Source: Apodemus sylvaticus (taxonomy: Eukaryota > Chordata > Mammalia > Rodentia > Muridae). Taken from it: a stretch of 64,000 nt of DNA. The position numbers were made by a program, and so were the translations under genes. The stretch is from positions 38,950,266-39,014,265 of the forward strand of contig NC_067487.1 in assembly GCF_947179515.1 (NCBI RefSeq), given 5' to 3'. The notes under the pieces were generated by a model. The model had not been told where the DNA came from and did not search any database. It saw nothing but the letters and a program-made list of their open reading frames with translations. Each line of letters starts with the position of its first letter. The stretch's first letter is position 1. Positions 23,708 to 35,384 of this stretch are shown here, in pieces.

Positions 23708-23709
<2 letters not shown>

Positions 23710-23743
<34 letters not shown>
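23710..23743. repeat. 34-base A homopolymer
   Basis: An uninterrupted run of 34 A. No SINE, L1 end or polyadenylation signal directly precedes it, so it is not clearly the tail of a recognised element. Confidence 0.97.
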
Positions 23744-23745
<2 letters not shown>

Positions 23746-23829
23746 TATAATTTCTGTATTTTTGCTTTCATCCTCACACAGAATGAGTACCAGTCACTAC
23801 TTAGGGCTTAGACTAGCTTTCAAGAGGAT

Positions 23830-23930
23830 CCTGTCATTCATTTCATTCCTGTGTAGCAAGTGACCCAGGATCACTCAGTGCAGATGCCATTCCTGGCCTT
23901 GAACTGTATTGTACTCTGGGGCCTTCATAC
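23830..23930 (-). mobile_element. MIR SINE fragment, minus orientation
   Basis: 'agcaagtgacccaggatca' at 23857-23875 followed by 'ctcagtgcagatgccattc' and 'ctggccttgaactg' resembles reversed MIR ('acttgcccaaggtcacacagctag...'). Confidence 0.5.
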
Positions 23931-24525
23931 ACTCTTGATACCTAACATAATTCTTCTTCCAGCCCCAATGCCTCTCTCTCGGCACTCAGAAATATAAATG
24001 CCTAGAACTAGAAATCCTTCAGTGCATAACCCCATTTCACCAATAAAAACATGAAGCATAACATAGCTAATTATCCATAGTCTCTCTCGTTAGCTGCAAT
24101 TTTCTCCTTTTACAATTATTCAGCATCTCGCTTTACCATCTGCTTCTATTTTCTCACCATTTAATAGCCTCCTTCTGTCATCAAACCCTTCCCTTCCATG
24201 CTTAAAATTCCAGACCTCCCCATCCCTCTCAAGGCCCTCAACTCCTGTACCATGTATCCTGCTGTGAAAACCTCAAGCTAGATTGAACCTAACCATCTGC
24301 TGTCTCTTCACCTCACCCACACAAGTGGAATAAAGCCATTCGAGAGCAAACTGGTGATGGGACTTGTGGTCTCCCGTCTCATTAGGTTTCTATCATGGCT
24401 TGAAAATTCTTCTATTCTTCTAATCAAGTGCCTTCTGCACTCACTGATTCTCTCAAACTCTTTATACCCAGCATAAACTCTGACTTTTGGACGTCCCTTC
24501 TCTTCTTCGGAAATGGCCTTGCCTC
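23931..24525. other. C/T-rich unassigned sequence
   Basis: Pyrimidine-rich without a simple repeat unit; no family named with confidence. Confidence 0.4.
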
Positions 24526-24529
24526 CTAC

Positions 24530-24950
24530 AGTGGGCTAGAGACAATAGCAACATTTGTGATGGTAGCTCTTGATTTCCAAGCAGACGGGATTTGGAAAGA
24601 CCCATGACAATCACACGGACCTGAGCATATGCATAAGAGGGCACTTGGCAGGGAGGTTTATTTGAGGTAGAAAGATCCACCGTGACTATAGGTTGCACAG
24701 TCTCATGGGCTCCAGTTCCTTGACTCTGTAAAAGGAAGACAGTGAACTAATCACGAATCTCCCTTCCCCTTCCCATCTCTCTTTCCTGACTGCAAATGCA
24801 ACATGACCATCTGCCTCATGCTCTTGCATCAACACTGGCTCCTCATTTTACCATGCCTCCTCTTTCTTATGGGCTGTACCCTCAACATGTGAACCACAAC
24901 TAATTTCTTCCCTAAGTTACTTTGTCCCATATTTCATCACAGCAACATAC
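24530..24950 (+). mobile_element. MaLR LTR (MTE-like), plus orientation
   Basis: The 3' half is clear: 'ctctttcctgactgcaaat' at 24780-24798, 'gcaacatgaccatctgcct' at 24799-24817, 'gggctgtaccctcaacatg' at 24871-24889, then 'cctaagttactttgtccca' and 'catcacagcaacata'. The normal AATAAA is lost ('cacaactaat'). The 5' end is approximate. Confidence 0.65.
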
Positions 24951-25329
24951 CACCAAAGAGAAGTCAGTGGTTTCTAGAACTCACATATCAAACATATCTC
25001 TGCAAGTGCTTTCCACTTCTCTCGTGGCCACAGAGGTTTCTTTCCCACATACCTGCCCTGCATCTCAAGATCTCTAGTGTACCTTAAGATCTTATACTAT
25101 ACTGAAAATTTGCCTCATTATAACTTACATATAAATAATCAAATACCTTTCTGTCACTCATTAAAGAATGAATCTCTTCTTCTGTCTATTATTTTTTTCT
25201 CAGACCTAGTGTGTTCTTTTCTCACCGTGCTATTCCTCAAAGGTGTTAGACTCATTTTTCCCAGTTTCCTCACTTTCTCTTAGACTCCAACACTTGACAT
25301 TTGGGATCTTAGCCTCTGATGTTTGCCCA
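24951..25329. other. Unassigned sequence
   Basis: No repeat family or exon recognised. Confidence 0.4.
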
Positions 25330-25655
25330 GTTGCTTTTTCCATTGCTGTAGCCACATTCTTGGCAGAAATTATTCAGGCAGGAAAGGTTTATTTTGATGC
25401 ATGGCTTTGGAGGATACATTCAATGGCCACTTGTTCCTGGGATCTCCAATGGAGCATCATTGTGGGAGAAACCTGGGGCAGAGAAGCCTATTCACTTCTT
25501 AATGAACAAAAATTACACATAAGGATAAAGGAAGAGGACAGAGCAAGATTCAGTCCCTGGGAACTAATTGCCAGTAACCCACTTCCTCCAACTCAGCTCA
25601 CCTCTTAGTACTGCCTCAATACTGATTCCATTGTGGAATCAGTCCGTTCATTCCA
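25330..25655 (-). mobile_element. MaLR (MST-like) LTR, minus orientation
   Basis: 'cattgctgtagccacattc' at 25341-25359, 'ggcaggaaaggtttatttt' at 25377-25395, 'atccattc' type spacing, 'agagcaagattcagtccct' at 25541-25559, then 'taacccacttcctccaact' and 'caatactgattccattgtg'. It resembles, in reverse, the plus-oriented copy at 59.2 kb. The 121-codon plus open frame at 25243-25608 runs through this LTR and is not a gene. Confidence 0.65.
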
Positions 25656-26564
25656 CCAGAGCCTCGTCACTCAGTCATACGTGGAGATCTTCTCACAATA
25701 TACCCAAAAGGTCTTTATTTCCTTTTTTAAAATTTCTACCATGGCTGATCTTTCACTGTATGTGAGAGATCACATACACATACACACTTCACCACCACCT
25801 CTTTTCTAAAATGTCTTCCTTCCAGCTCTCTTTTTCCTGTCCTCCCATTCTCCAGCTTTCTCCTGCCCCCTTACATAACTCTCCTTGCATGAAAAGTAAG
25901 TGTTGCAGGGATTTGCCCTGAACAATTTCCTTTAGATCTTACTTTATTAAATCTTACTGTAATTTTTATGCTCTGAAAGCTTTAATTACTTTATTGACCA
26001 ACTCTGAATTTCTTCCTGAGTTCTCTTCCTAACTGCCAAACATGACTTGATGGTCTATGAGACACTTCGGTCTCATTCTATGCAAACAAGTTTTCTTCTA
26101 AAATATGATCGTCTGCTTTACTTTAATCAATGGTCTTAATACAGTTCTAACAGCTAAAGTAATAATCCAGAAGGCATCTTTGCTCTTCTTTCTTCTTTAA
26201 TCTTGGGTTATTAATTCATACTTTTAATCTCCAAGGCAACTGAGGATTCCCAGAACTCCGGTTGAATGTCTTAACTGACCATTTACCAGAGTCTGCACAT
26301 CATTAGGTATTATCTGATCAAATGTAATAATACACCATTGACTTATCAACTTAAATTCTTGCTTTCTTAATTCTACTTTATTCCACAACATTCATCCTCT
26401 CTATTACTATTAAGTATAAAAACCTTGAAAACCTGTTTTACAGTGTATATGCATTTACTTTCTACTTAGATTCTACAATTATGGCATCTGCTTTGCTATG
26501 TTACATGTGTATATGTAAATACTCTATACTCTCATTTTTTATTTACTTTATTTGAAAGTAAATT
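25656..26564. other. Unassigned sequence
   Basis: C/T-rich around 25790-25890, then AT-rich. No gene or clear repeat. Confidence 0.4.
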
Positions 26565-26855
26565 TTATGTATGCAGTCAATCTTCTCTATGTATGGATTC
26601 TGAAACTCTGCATTCAATTAATCTCAGGCAAAAGGTGTTTAGAAAAGTTGAATCTATATAGACTTTTCTTGTTGTGCATTTAAAAAAATAACAACTATTT
26701 GCATAGCCCTTATAAGCAATTACCTAGAGGTAATTTAAAATAAATAGAAGAATGTATGGGGTATATATGCAAATAGGAAACTATTTTATAGAAGCAACTT
26801 GAGCATCTGCAGCTTTGGATATCTGAAGGGAGTAATGAAAGATTGAAATTTTATA
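26565..26855 (+). mobile_element. MER2-like Tigger-class DNA transposon, non-autonomous
   Basis: The order 'tatgtatggattctgaaac' at 26588-26606, 'aacaactatttgcatagcc' at 26690-26708, 'agcaattacctagaggtaa' at 26714-26732, 'gtatatatgcaaataggaa' at 26761-26779, 'agcaacttgagcatctgca' at 26793-26811 and 'ggatatctgaagggag' matches the mammalian MER2 layout, including terminal segments that are roughly complementary. It has no transposase. Strongly diverged. Confidence 0.6.
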
Positions 26856-27099
26856 AGGAAATAGTTGACATGTCAGAGGAAGATGGCAAGTTTAAGAGAT
26901 GTAGGGTTACCCAGCAGTCTAAAATTTACAAAATAGTGTGGTATTAGCTCCAATTTCAGAAAGACAGTATGCTGAGAATGAAACCTTTTTCCTGTTGCAC
27001 TATTGAAAATTCCTCCTTTTGAAACACCAGTCTCTGTTTCTAAACCCTTTAATAGATTGAATGGGACTCATTAATATTGTAGAAGATAATTAACCTGAG

Positions 27100-27400
27100 C
27101 TGTATGTACTATTTATTTGGGGAGAGAGAAAGAGAAGAGTTTGTTTCATCTTACAGCTTGCAGCCCATCATGAAGGAAGCCAACACAGGAACTGGACCAG
27201 GAACTGAAACACAGATCTTGGAGGAACACTGTTTACTCTCTTGCTCCCCGTGGCTTGCTCAGCCTGCTTTCTTGGGCTGGTCCCTTCTACATCAGTTGTC
27301 AATCAAGAGAATGTCCAATAAACTTGCTAATAGGCCAGACGGCAGAAAGGAAGCATTTTCTCAACTAAGTTTTTTTTTTCCTCCCAGATGACCTGTCGTA
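27100..27400 (-). mobile_element. MT-like MaLR LTR, minus orientation, diverged
   Basis: 'gcccatcatgaaggaagcc' at 27164-27182, 'ggaactggaccaggaactg', 'gtggcttgctcagcctgct' at 27250-27268, 'ttcttgggctgg' and 'aagcattttctcaactaag' follow the reversed LTR seen at 43.2 kb. A CCAATAAACT segment is present. The 95-codon open frame at 27104-27391 is part of the LTR. Confidence 0.65.
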
Positions 27401-27787
27401 TGTCAAATTGCCAAAGAACTCCTAAATGAAAAAAGCTACTAGGACTTGTAAACCATATTATTTCAAGTGTAGCATCTTTAATTATTTTGTCAATTCCTGG
27501 ACTCACATTTGACCTCATCCTTATAATGTAGCTGAGGAGAAAAATAAAACCATCACAGCATCTACTTCTGATCACTTATGGCAGCAATTTATAAATTAGA
27601 ATGATCTTTCCAATAGGCAAATTTGATCAAAGTTTTCACATATGAATTCCTTCAGTTATTTTCCATTACAATGAAACACGTTTAAGATGCTTAGAATGTT
27701 TTCAAGGACTCTTCAAGGTCAACTTTTTCTCATTTATCTCACTATTACTCTCTAAGTTTTCTTTATTTAGTCTGCCTCCATAAGTGG

Positions 27788-27791
<4 letters not shown>

Positions 27792-27846
<55 letters not shown>

Positions 27847-27959
27847 TCCCTCCCTCCCTCCCTCTCTCCCTCCTTCTCCCTCTACCTCTCCTTCTTCCTC
27901 TCCCTCTCCCTCTACCTTTTTTCTCCCTCCATCTCCATTTCTTCAGCCTCTCTCTTATA
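27792..27959. repeat. (TC)n and mixed pyrimidine tract
   Basis: The stretch 27792-27883 contains only C and T (92 bases), starting as (TC)n and changing to TCCC units. Pyrimidine-rich sequence continues to about 27956 with a few purines, and another C/T tract lies at 27990-28055. Confidence 0.95.
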
Positions 27960-27989
27960 GCCCTTGTTCACGGTCGGTCATAATGTATT

Positions 27990-28055
27990 TCCTTCTTCCT
28001 CTTCCTCCTCTTCTTCTACCTCCTCCTCCTTCCTTCTTCTTTTTCCTTCACTATC
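27990..28055. repeat. (TTC/TCC)n pyrimidine tract
   Basis: TTCC/TCC units; one A interrupts near 28019. The plus open frame at 27964-28173 encodes the serine run and is an artefact. Confidence 0.9.
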
Positions 28056-29877
28056 TTATTCTGTCTTATCAGGGAAGTTTTATCTGAACCAGAGCAGCTT
28101 CCTTCCTATCATGTCCCATTGCATCCTGTACCCCTCACACCCACCTCTGTCAGAACTCCCATCTAATATCTAACCGCCTACCTATACCATACACTAACGG
28201 AGAAAGTTGATCTCTCCAACTTTTAATAACGCATTTGACCTTCTAACTATCTGCCTTTATGCCTTTTGTGTGTACTTTTGGGGTGGAAAATAAAAACCAC
28301 ATGACTTGAAGCAAAGCAGAAAGTCTCTCTGCAAAGCTAGATAATAGTGTTTTCTTTTAAGCTAATCCATTCTGCAAAGCTGTGGATTCTGAAGGTTCTT
28401 AGCAGGCAATAGAGTGCCTACTTCTTTGAAAGAATAAAATATACAAAAAGGCTTTGCCCTGATTTCTGGCTCATAGAAAAAAATAGGGAAATCATTTGAC
28501 TGGCCCTGATTTAAAAAAAAAAAAAATGCTTTCCCTGAAGTTTCTGCTCCTTTGTTTCTAAACAGGAAACAAATAATAATTTGCTTAATTTTTCTTCTGC
28601 AATTTTAGCTCTCACTAATTTTTGTTTTTTAAGGTAAAATCAGCCTCAGTCTCTTACTTTTTTGTTGTTCCTGTAAACAGAAACAATAATTACTCTTCCC
28701 ATTATGACTGTTAGATAGCAGCTGTACCCTCAGCCTGCCATTTGGAGAACACTAAAATTCTCAGAACTCATTAGCATCTTTTCAGGTGAAAGAACACAGC
28801 TAAGTTGTCCTGAGGACCAACAGGATCTGTGCATCAGATGCAATTCTTTGAGCTATGGATGGTTAGTCATCATCTAAGTCAGTAGCAGAGTGGCAGGTGA
28901 CTTAGGAAGCATTTGCTAGAGAAGACAATGCAATTTGAATCAAACTTGCAAGTTTCTAATAAGATACTTAGTCATGTCCATAGTGTAAATGTCCAAGTGA
29001 GCCATTTGGCCAGCGACTGGACAGAATCTTCTACTTGCATTTACCTTTTCAGTTTCCAGTGCATCCCAAAGCCTATTTTTTCCGGCCTCAACGTTATCAT
29101 AGTTTTCTATTCTGTCATATTCACAAGAAGGTACTTCTCAGGTCCCACCAATTTCCCAGTTCAGAACTTCCCTGTAACTTATTCTCTAGTGTAAAAATCC
29201 CAGCTAATGTAGTTACTCTCTTCATAGAAGGAAAACATATGTTTGAAAGAACCTGTTTTGGTCCACAAATGACTATTTTAAGCCTAGGCTAACACAGTCC
29301 TTAAGAAAACAAGGTAAAGGTTTGCCAGATAGGAACGTAGGTGGGTTTCATTTTGGTTTCAAGGAAGACACAGTTGACCCCCATTTCTGTACTTCTCTGA
29401 CCCCCACCTTCTAAAAAGCCACTCCTTTATAGGAAGCCACTCAATCAGTAGGACATCTTAATAAGGAAGAATGGTCTGGACCATGACATCAAATAGTCAC
29501 ACAAAGGACATTTCCTCAATCATGTTATTTGTTCATAGAGCCCAAGTTCAAACTCAAAAGTCAAAAGCTATGGATTACTGGATTAAGTCAGCACCCTTAT
29601 TGGAAACACACTCGCTCAAATGTTCTATTATAAACAGCTGGAAACGCATGAAAAAATATAGCTAGTTCATTGTAGTTAAAATGTATTCTCTAAATATTAA
29701 ATGCAGTTTGACTACTTGTACATTTTAACTACAGTGAGGATGTTAATGGTAGACATCCTCACTCACTAAGGACAAACACAGACACATCAACAAATTACAA
29801 AGTATTAACACAGAATTAACTATGTAGTAAGTGACCTGGTGACATAAAGGCAAAGGGTGATCCCTAGAAGAGGTAGA
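28056..29877. other. Unassigned, repeat-poor sequence
   Basis: A 13-base A run at 28513-28525 is the only simple feature noticed. The stretch 28540-28800 has no repeat I recognise and could be conserved non-coding sequence. No exon is supported. Open frames at 28913-29292 and 29471-29665 lack motifs. Confidence 0.4.
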
Positions 29878-31394
29878 AAGAAAGCCTATTGGCCGGCTTG
29901 ACACACCGATGGCCCCCCAGAATAGTCCAGGGCCTGGGTGCAGGCAACTGCATGGTATTGGTACAGTGACAGGCAGGCAGATCAATGGAACAGGATTGAA
30001 GATCCAGAAATGAACCCACACACCTATGGCCACTTGATCCTCGACAAAGGAGCTGAAAACATCCAATGGAAAAAAGATAACCTTTTCAACAAATGGTGCT
30101 GGTTCAACTGGAGGTCAGCATGCAGAAGAATGTGAATTGATCCATCCTTATCTCCTTGTACTAAGCTCAACTCCAAATGGATCAAGGACCTCCACATAAA
30201 GCCAGACACTCTGAAGCTAATAGAAAAGAAACTGGGGAAGACCCTTGAGGACATCGGTACAGGGAGAAAGTTTCTGAACAGAACACCAATAGCGTATGCT
30301 CTAAGAGCAAGAATTGACAAATGGGACCTCATAAATTTACAAAGTTTCTGTAAGGCAAAGGACACCATCAAAAGGACAAATCGGCAACCAACAAATTGGG
30401 AAAAGATCTTCACCAACCCTACATCAGATAGAAGGCTAATATCCAATATACACAAAGAACTCAAGAAGTTAGACCCCAGAAAACCAAATAACCCTATTAA
30501 AAATGGGGTACAGAGTTAAACAAAGAATTTTCACCTGAAAAACTTCGGATGATGGAGAAACATCTTAAAAAATGCTCAACTTCACTAGTCATCAGGGAAA
30601 TGCAAATCAAAACAACCCTGAGATTTCACCTTACATCAGTCAGACTGTCTAAGATTAAAAATTCAGGTGTTGGTGAGGATGTGAAGAAAGAGGAACACTC
30701 CTCCACTGCTGGTGGGGTTGCAAACTGGTACAAACACTCTGGAAATCAGTCTAGCGGTTCCTCAGAAAACTGGGCACGTCACTTCCAGAGGATCCTACTA
30801 TACCACTCCTGGGCATATACCCAGAAGATTCCCCAGCATGTAATAAGGATACGTGCTCCACTATGTTCATAGCAGCCCTATTTATAATAGCCAGAAGCTG
30901 GAAAGAACTCAGGTATCCCTCAACAGAAGAATGGATGCAAAAACTGTGGTGTATATATACACAATAGAGTACTATTCAGCCATTAGAAACAATGAATTCA
31001 CGAAATTCTTAGACAAATGGATGGAGTTGGAGAACATTATACTAAGTGAGGTAATCCAGTCTCAAAAGATCAATCATGGTATGCACTCACTAGTAAGTAG
31101 ATATTAGCCTAGAAAACTGGAATACCCAAAACACAATCCACACATCAAATGAGGTAAAAGAAGAACAGAGGAGTGGCCCCTGGTTCTGGGAAGACTCAGT
31201 GTAGCAGTACAGGGCAAAACCAGAACAGGGAAGTGGGAAGGGGTGGATGGGAGAACAGGGGGAGGGAAGGGGCTTATGTGACTTTCGGGAAGTGGGAGGC
31301 CTGAAAAGGGGAAATCATTTGAAATGTAAATAAAAAATATATCGAATAAAAGAATAATAAAAAAATAAATTTAAAAAAAAGCAAGAAAGCCTAT
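29878..31394 (+). mobile_element. 5'-truncated L1 (about 1.5 kb) with 12-bp TSD
   Basis: The direct repeat AAGAAAGCCTAT lies at 29878-29889 and 31383-31394. L1 homology starts near 29946 ('aactgcatggtattggtac') and runs through the ORF2 C-terminus, a 3' UTR ('tcaaatgaggtaaaagaag', 'ggcaaaaccagaacaggga', G-rich tract 31213-31270) to 'aaatgtaaataaaaaatat' and an A-rich tail. ORF2 is broken: a TGA at 30133-30135 reads where I expect CGA, and frames shift further on. The 56 bases at 29890-29945 are GC-rich and unlike the rest. The minus open frames are shadows. Confidence 0.92.
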
Positions 31395-32449
31395 GATGAA
31401 GGAGTAGTCTTGAGGAAGCAATAGACTTGAATAGAAATATAAATAACATCACATTTCAGGCCATAGAGAAATGTAATGATATTTCCATTTTCTCTTAGTG
31501 ATACTTTTTCAGAATCGTTTCCACCTTAGATTTGCTTATCCATCCACAGTATTTTCCAGCTACTATGTACTCAAAGCACAACTGGGGAAAGTGTGTCAGG
31601 AAGCTAGATAGCAACAACGTAAGAGTTGGTCTTAGAACCTAGGAAGCGGTGACTAGATTGCATGGATGGCAAAGGTCATGGAATCGAGTGAATGATGGAC
31701 TCCTCATCTGGAGAGGAGAGGAATAGAGCTGGGGGATTTTTGAAGAGCTGCCGAATGTTTGAATTTTCATTGTATGAGGAAAGAAAAGTAAAGAACAGAG
31801 TTTGTGTTGACCTTGACTTGTTTAGATATGGCATTGCTCCAGAAGTATTTTATACACAAAATATTAATCTGAAGACAATTCATCATTACTAATATGGGAA
31901 CATAACCAGCTCGCAAATTTGCACCATTAAATATCATCATGTGCAATGTAATTCATCCATTTGTTAGATACACTTGATTATAAAAACCCAACTGGCAACT
32001 TTGCACCTTGATTTCAATATAATCTCTTGGGAGCTATGAGCTTTATGTCGTATTAATTTGGGCAGCAAAAACAGCACACCCATGATTACATTTTTCTCCA
32101 TACTTAGTACTTGGGAAATCCAGTATAACTTGCATTTTTCAAAAAAATATATGCCAAATCCCTTCAGGAGCCCCTCATCTGCTTCTGACACTCAATTTAC
32201 ATTTAAATGTTTTTTCCATATGCTATTTCTCCACATATGTGAAATTTTAAAACTGAAACAGTACATAATGAGTTCTCCACTTGACTAACTTCATCTCTCT
32301 CATGCAATGCCTATCTTCTCTGGATCTTGCACTACTGACAAATGAACTGTTGTCAGTGACTCTGAGGAAGCCTTTCTACACATAGTCAGATGCCGTGGCT
32401 GGAAGGAACTTGCCACCATCACAGGCAGTGTCACAGAGTTGCTGACCCT
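31395..32449. other. Unassigned sequence
   Basis: No repeat family or exon recognised. Short open frames have no motif. Confidence 0.45.
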
Positions 32450-32905
32450 TGGCTTAAGTTTTCTAGATCTGCAACAGCAAACTACTGAAAACCTGAAAAC
32501 CTTGATGGCGTAACAGTACATGAATTCATCATCTTCCAATCTGGAGGCTAGTGGTCCGAACCCAAATTATCCAAAGTGCCAAACTTGCTTTGAAGGCTCT
32601 AGGGAAGAGTCTGCCCTTGCCTCTTCTAGCTTCTCAAGGCTCTGAGGAATGACTTCTGGCAGTCTAACTTCAATCTCTGCCTCTGATTTTGTGTATGTAT
32701 CCTTTCTGCATCTGTGTGTTATTGTTTTCTTAATAAGGGTGAATAAATAGGCATTTCTACTTGGAGCCCACTGAAAGTTAGGATATTTTTGCTTCAAAGT
32801 CTTTCCTTACATCTGTCAAGATTCTATCTCTAAGTAAGATAACATTCTGAGATTCTGGTTGGACATGAAATCTGATGATGGGAGACATTATTCCTGTGCC
32901 CCTTA
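32450..32905 (-). mobile_element. MLT1 MaLR LTR, minus orientation, near full length
   Basis: Landmarks in reversed LTR order: 'gatctgcaacagcaaacta' at 32466-32484, 'ccaatctggaggctagtgg' at 32536-32554, 'gaaggctctagggaagagt' at 32593-32611, 'tgcccttgcctcttctagc', 'caatctctgcctctgattt' at 32671-32689, 'gataacattctgagattct' at 32839-32857 and 'ggttggacatgaaatctga'. About 455 bp, close to the size of MLT1 LTRs. Two minus open frames (32300-32539, 32567-32797) fall mostly in it and are not genes. Confidence 0.75.
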
Positions 32906-33721
32906 AAAAGCAAACCCATGGGAAGATGAAAGCCATTTGTACCTTGCAGAGGTGTTCTGGTTTCTCTGTCTACTTATCTCCTGAGACAGCACTGCAGCAC
33001 AGCAGGTAGATCTCACCAGCAGATGTCTTTTGTCTGCCCTGAGAGAGCTGCCCTCTCAGATACAGTTCAAACAAATGGCCCTCTTGTCTTTTAACAGTCA
33101 TTTCTGACTCTGTCTTAAGACTTCTGCATATCTTGCACACTCATAGGTGTCTTAAATTACCTTTTAGCCGGTATCTCCTTCAGGGTTACTGATTTGTGAA
33201 GTTTGCCCACCCAGTAAGATTTGCCTTTTGCAATGATTTTGCTTGAGCCCAATCTGCATTCTAATAAGCTGAATTCTACGTGTGGCTCAGGAACTAACCG
33301 CTGTGTCCATTTTAAACATGTGTCTCATGTTCTTTAAGTAACTTTTCACCGTGTGACAGTTTTCTCATCTCAGCCAATTTGCCCTAAGCTTTCCAAGTGA
33401 AAATTGGAAAATTGGTAGAATCTATATGGCTCTTGCTCTCTGTGTAATGCCCATGTTTTCTAAACATTAAGACCAGACACATGGTCTAATCTAGATGAGT
33501 GCGTGCAAGGGGAAAAAACTTCTCTGAAAATATAAATTGTCATAAATATGAGGATACCCAATCAACACCGGGGCATGTTCTTGTAAGCAACTTCTAACTA
33601 ACCACAGTACTTCTGACTTCTATTAAGACAAAAAAAATAGTTCCATGAAAAGAATACAATTTTAATTTTTTTCTCGCTCAATAAGCATTTATTTAGAATC
33701 TACTATATTCTCTTTTTTTTT
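32906..33721. other. Unassigned sequence
   Basis: No family or exon recognised. Confidence 0.45.
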
Positions 33722-33777
33722 GGTTTTTTTTTTATTCGATATATTTTTATTTACATTTCAAATGATTTCCCCTTTTT
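33722..33777 (-). mobile_element. Extremely short L1 3' tip
   Basis: Reading plus, a T-rich run then 'tattcgatatatttttatt' (33733-33751), 'tacatttcaaatgatttcc' (33752-33770) and CCTTTT reproduces the last ~45 bp of the L1 3' end seen in full at 44.5 kb, differing mainly by one T-run length. The L1 homology stops at about 33776. A TSD cannot be defined because both flanks are T-rich. Confidence 0.8.
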
Positions 33778-34529
33778 TCTTTAATTTTAAATCTCAAGTT
33801 TCATCCAATTTAGACTCAAAATCAGGATAAAGAATAGATAAGGTGAATCAATTCTAAAATATTTGCTGCAAATTGAAGTTCAGTCTAATAAATTCTGAGG
33901 TTTACAAGGTGATTCCTAAAATCAGTTATTTAATCATTGAAGACTCTTATGTTTTAGACAATAGAGGCAAGAAAATACAAGATAATTAATTCAGTAATAC
34001 AAAAGGCAAATTATCTCTTGAAGTATATTGTCTTAGAAGTTGTTGAAAATGACAATAGATTTCCTTTGCTTATTATGACTACTTTTTACAACTTGTCAAT
34101 TCCTAATTAAAACAAATATATTCCTTTTACTTTATATGTTTAAAAATACTTTTAAATTCAATAATTAGGCCATCTATTAAAAATATTTAATTTCCTTTTT
34201 CTAGCAGGAGGAGAAATTTCAGCCTGTATTTCTTTATTTCATATTTTATAAACACAAATATAAAACAACAAACAAATAAAAAAGCCTTCTCACCTCTTTA
34301 GCTATTTTTGGCATAAAAAAACACATTCAGCTCTATGCGTACTTATTTCAGAAGCTGCCATTCCTTTTATAGTTCACTAAGAGCTTAGATGAAGTGTAAC
34401 TATTACCTTTGGAGTATAATATCAGTAAACATATGTAGTTAAAATTCATAAAGCCACATAACCCAGCTCCAAGCTCCAGCTCTAAATGCTTAATTTTTGT
34501 ATTTTTGTCTCAATAAACTGCTCTATCAG
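33778..34529. other. AT-rich unassigned sequence
   Basis: AT-rich with no open frame or recognised family. Confidence 0.4.
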
Positions 34530-34880
34530 TGGCTGTAGGGTTATTTCAGTTCATTTTCTTTAAGTTGGTATTACAAAATGCCATAGGTTATTTGGCTTAT
34601 AATCAGAAGAATTGTGCTTCTCAGAGTTTGAGCAGCCATGGAGTCAGAGCTCATGAAGTTGAGAGCTGGTGTCTAGGGAAGGTTTACTACTTCACTCATA
34701 GAAAATAGCTTCTCACTATGACTTCAGATGTGTGAAAAGACATGTTCTCCTTGGGTCCCACCATATAAAGAATTAAGAGCAATGTTTAATTACTCCTTGA
34801 AGTCCCTGACCTTCTGATGTCATCATTGTCGGGATGAGGATTTGAATATGTGAAGGTGAGGGACATAAATATTCAAAAGA
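34530..34880 (-). mobile_element. Old MaLR-like LTR, minus orientation
   Basis: 'attacaaaatgccataggt' at 34570-34588, 'gcagccatggagtcagagc' near 34631-34649, 'agacatgttctccttgggt' at 34739-34757 and 'gatgaggatttgaatatgt' at 34834-34852 suggest a reversed MLT1-class LTR. Weak but ordered similarity. Confidence 0.45.
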
Positions 34881-34891
34881 TAGCAGCACAT

Positions 34892-35384
34892 AAGATGTCA
34901 GCCTATCTATGGAGCGCACACAAAAGGGGACCTAGCATGACAGCACTCCAGAAGACCCAACAAGTAGCTGAGTCAGATGCAGATATTTACACCCAACCAA
35001 TTGACAGAAGCAGCTGATCCCTGCTTTTGAATTAGGGATAGCTGAATGAATCTGAGGGTGACCCTGTAGGAAGACCAGCCATCTCAATTAATCTCGACCC
35101 TCAGGATCTTTCAAACACTGAACCACCAAACAGGCAGTATACACCAGCTGATATGAGGCCCCCAACACACATACAGTAGAGGACTGCTGGGTCTGTGTTC
35201 ATTCAGAGATGATGCACCTAATCCTCAAGAGACTGGAGGCCCCAGGGAATTTAGAGGTCAGGTGGGGTGGAGGGTAGGGACATCCACGGATGTGGAATAG
35301 TTGGAGGGTAGACAGGGGTTGGCAGGGTGGGGAATAAAATATGGAGTGTATAAAAATAATTAATAAAAATATTCATTAAAAAAA
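34892..35384 (+). mobile_element. 5'-truncated L1 3' UTR (outer element of a nested pair)
   Basis: L1 3' UTR in plus orientation: 'agcactccagaagacccaa' at 34942-34960, 'accaaacaggcagtataca' at 35125-35143, 'tgatatgaggcccccaaca', 'cctcaagagactggaggcc' at 35224-35242, G-rich tract, then A-rich end. Its 5' TSD copy is AAGATGTCAGCCT at 34892-34904. The matching 3' copy, AAGATATCAGCCT, lies at 35745-35757, beyond a second L1 inserted at the tail. Confidence 0.88.

Noticed and set aside
25243..25608. 121-codon plus open frame
   Set aside because: It runs through a reversed MaLR LTR, which is not coding.
30024..30464. 146-codon minus open frame
   Set aside because: It is the antisense shadow of L1 ORF2 in the plus-strand element at 29.9-31.4 kb.
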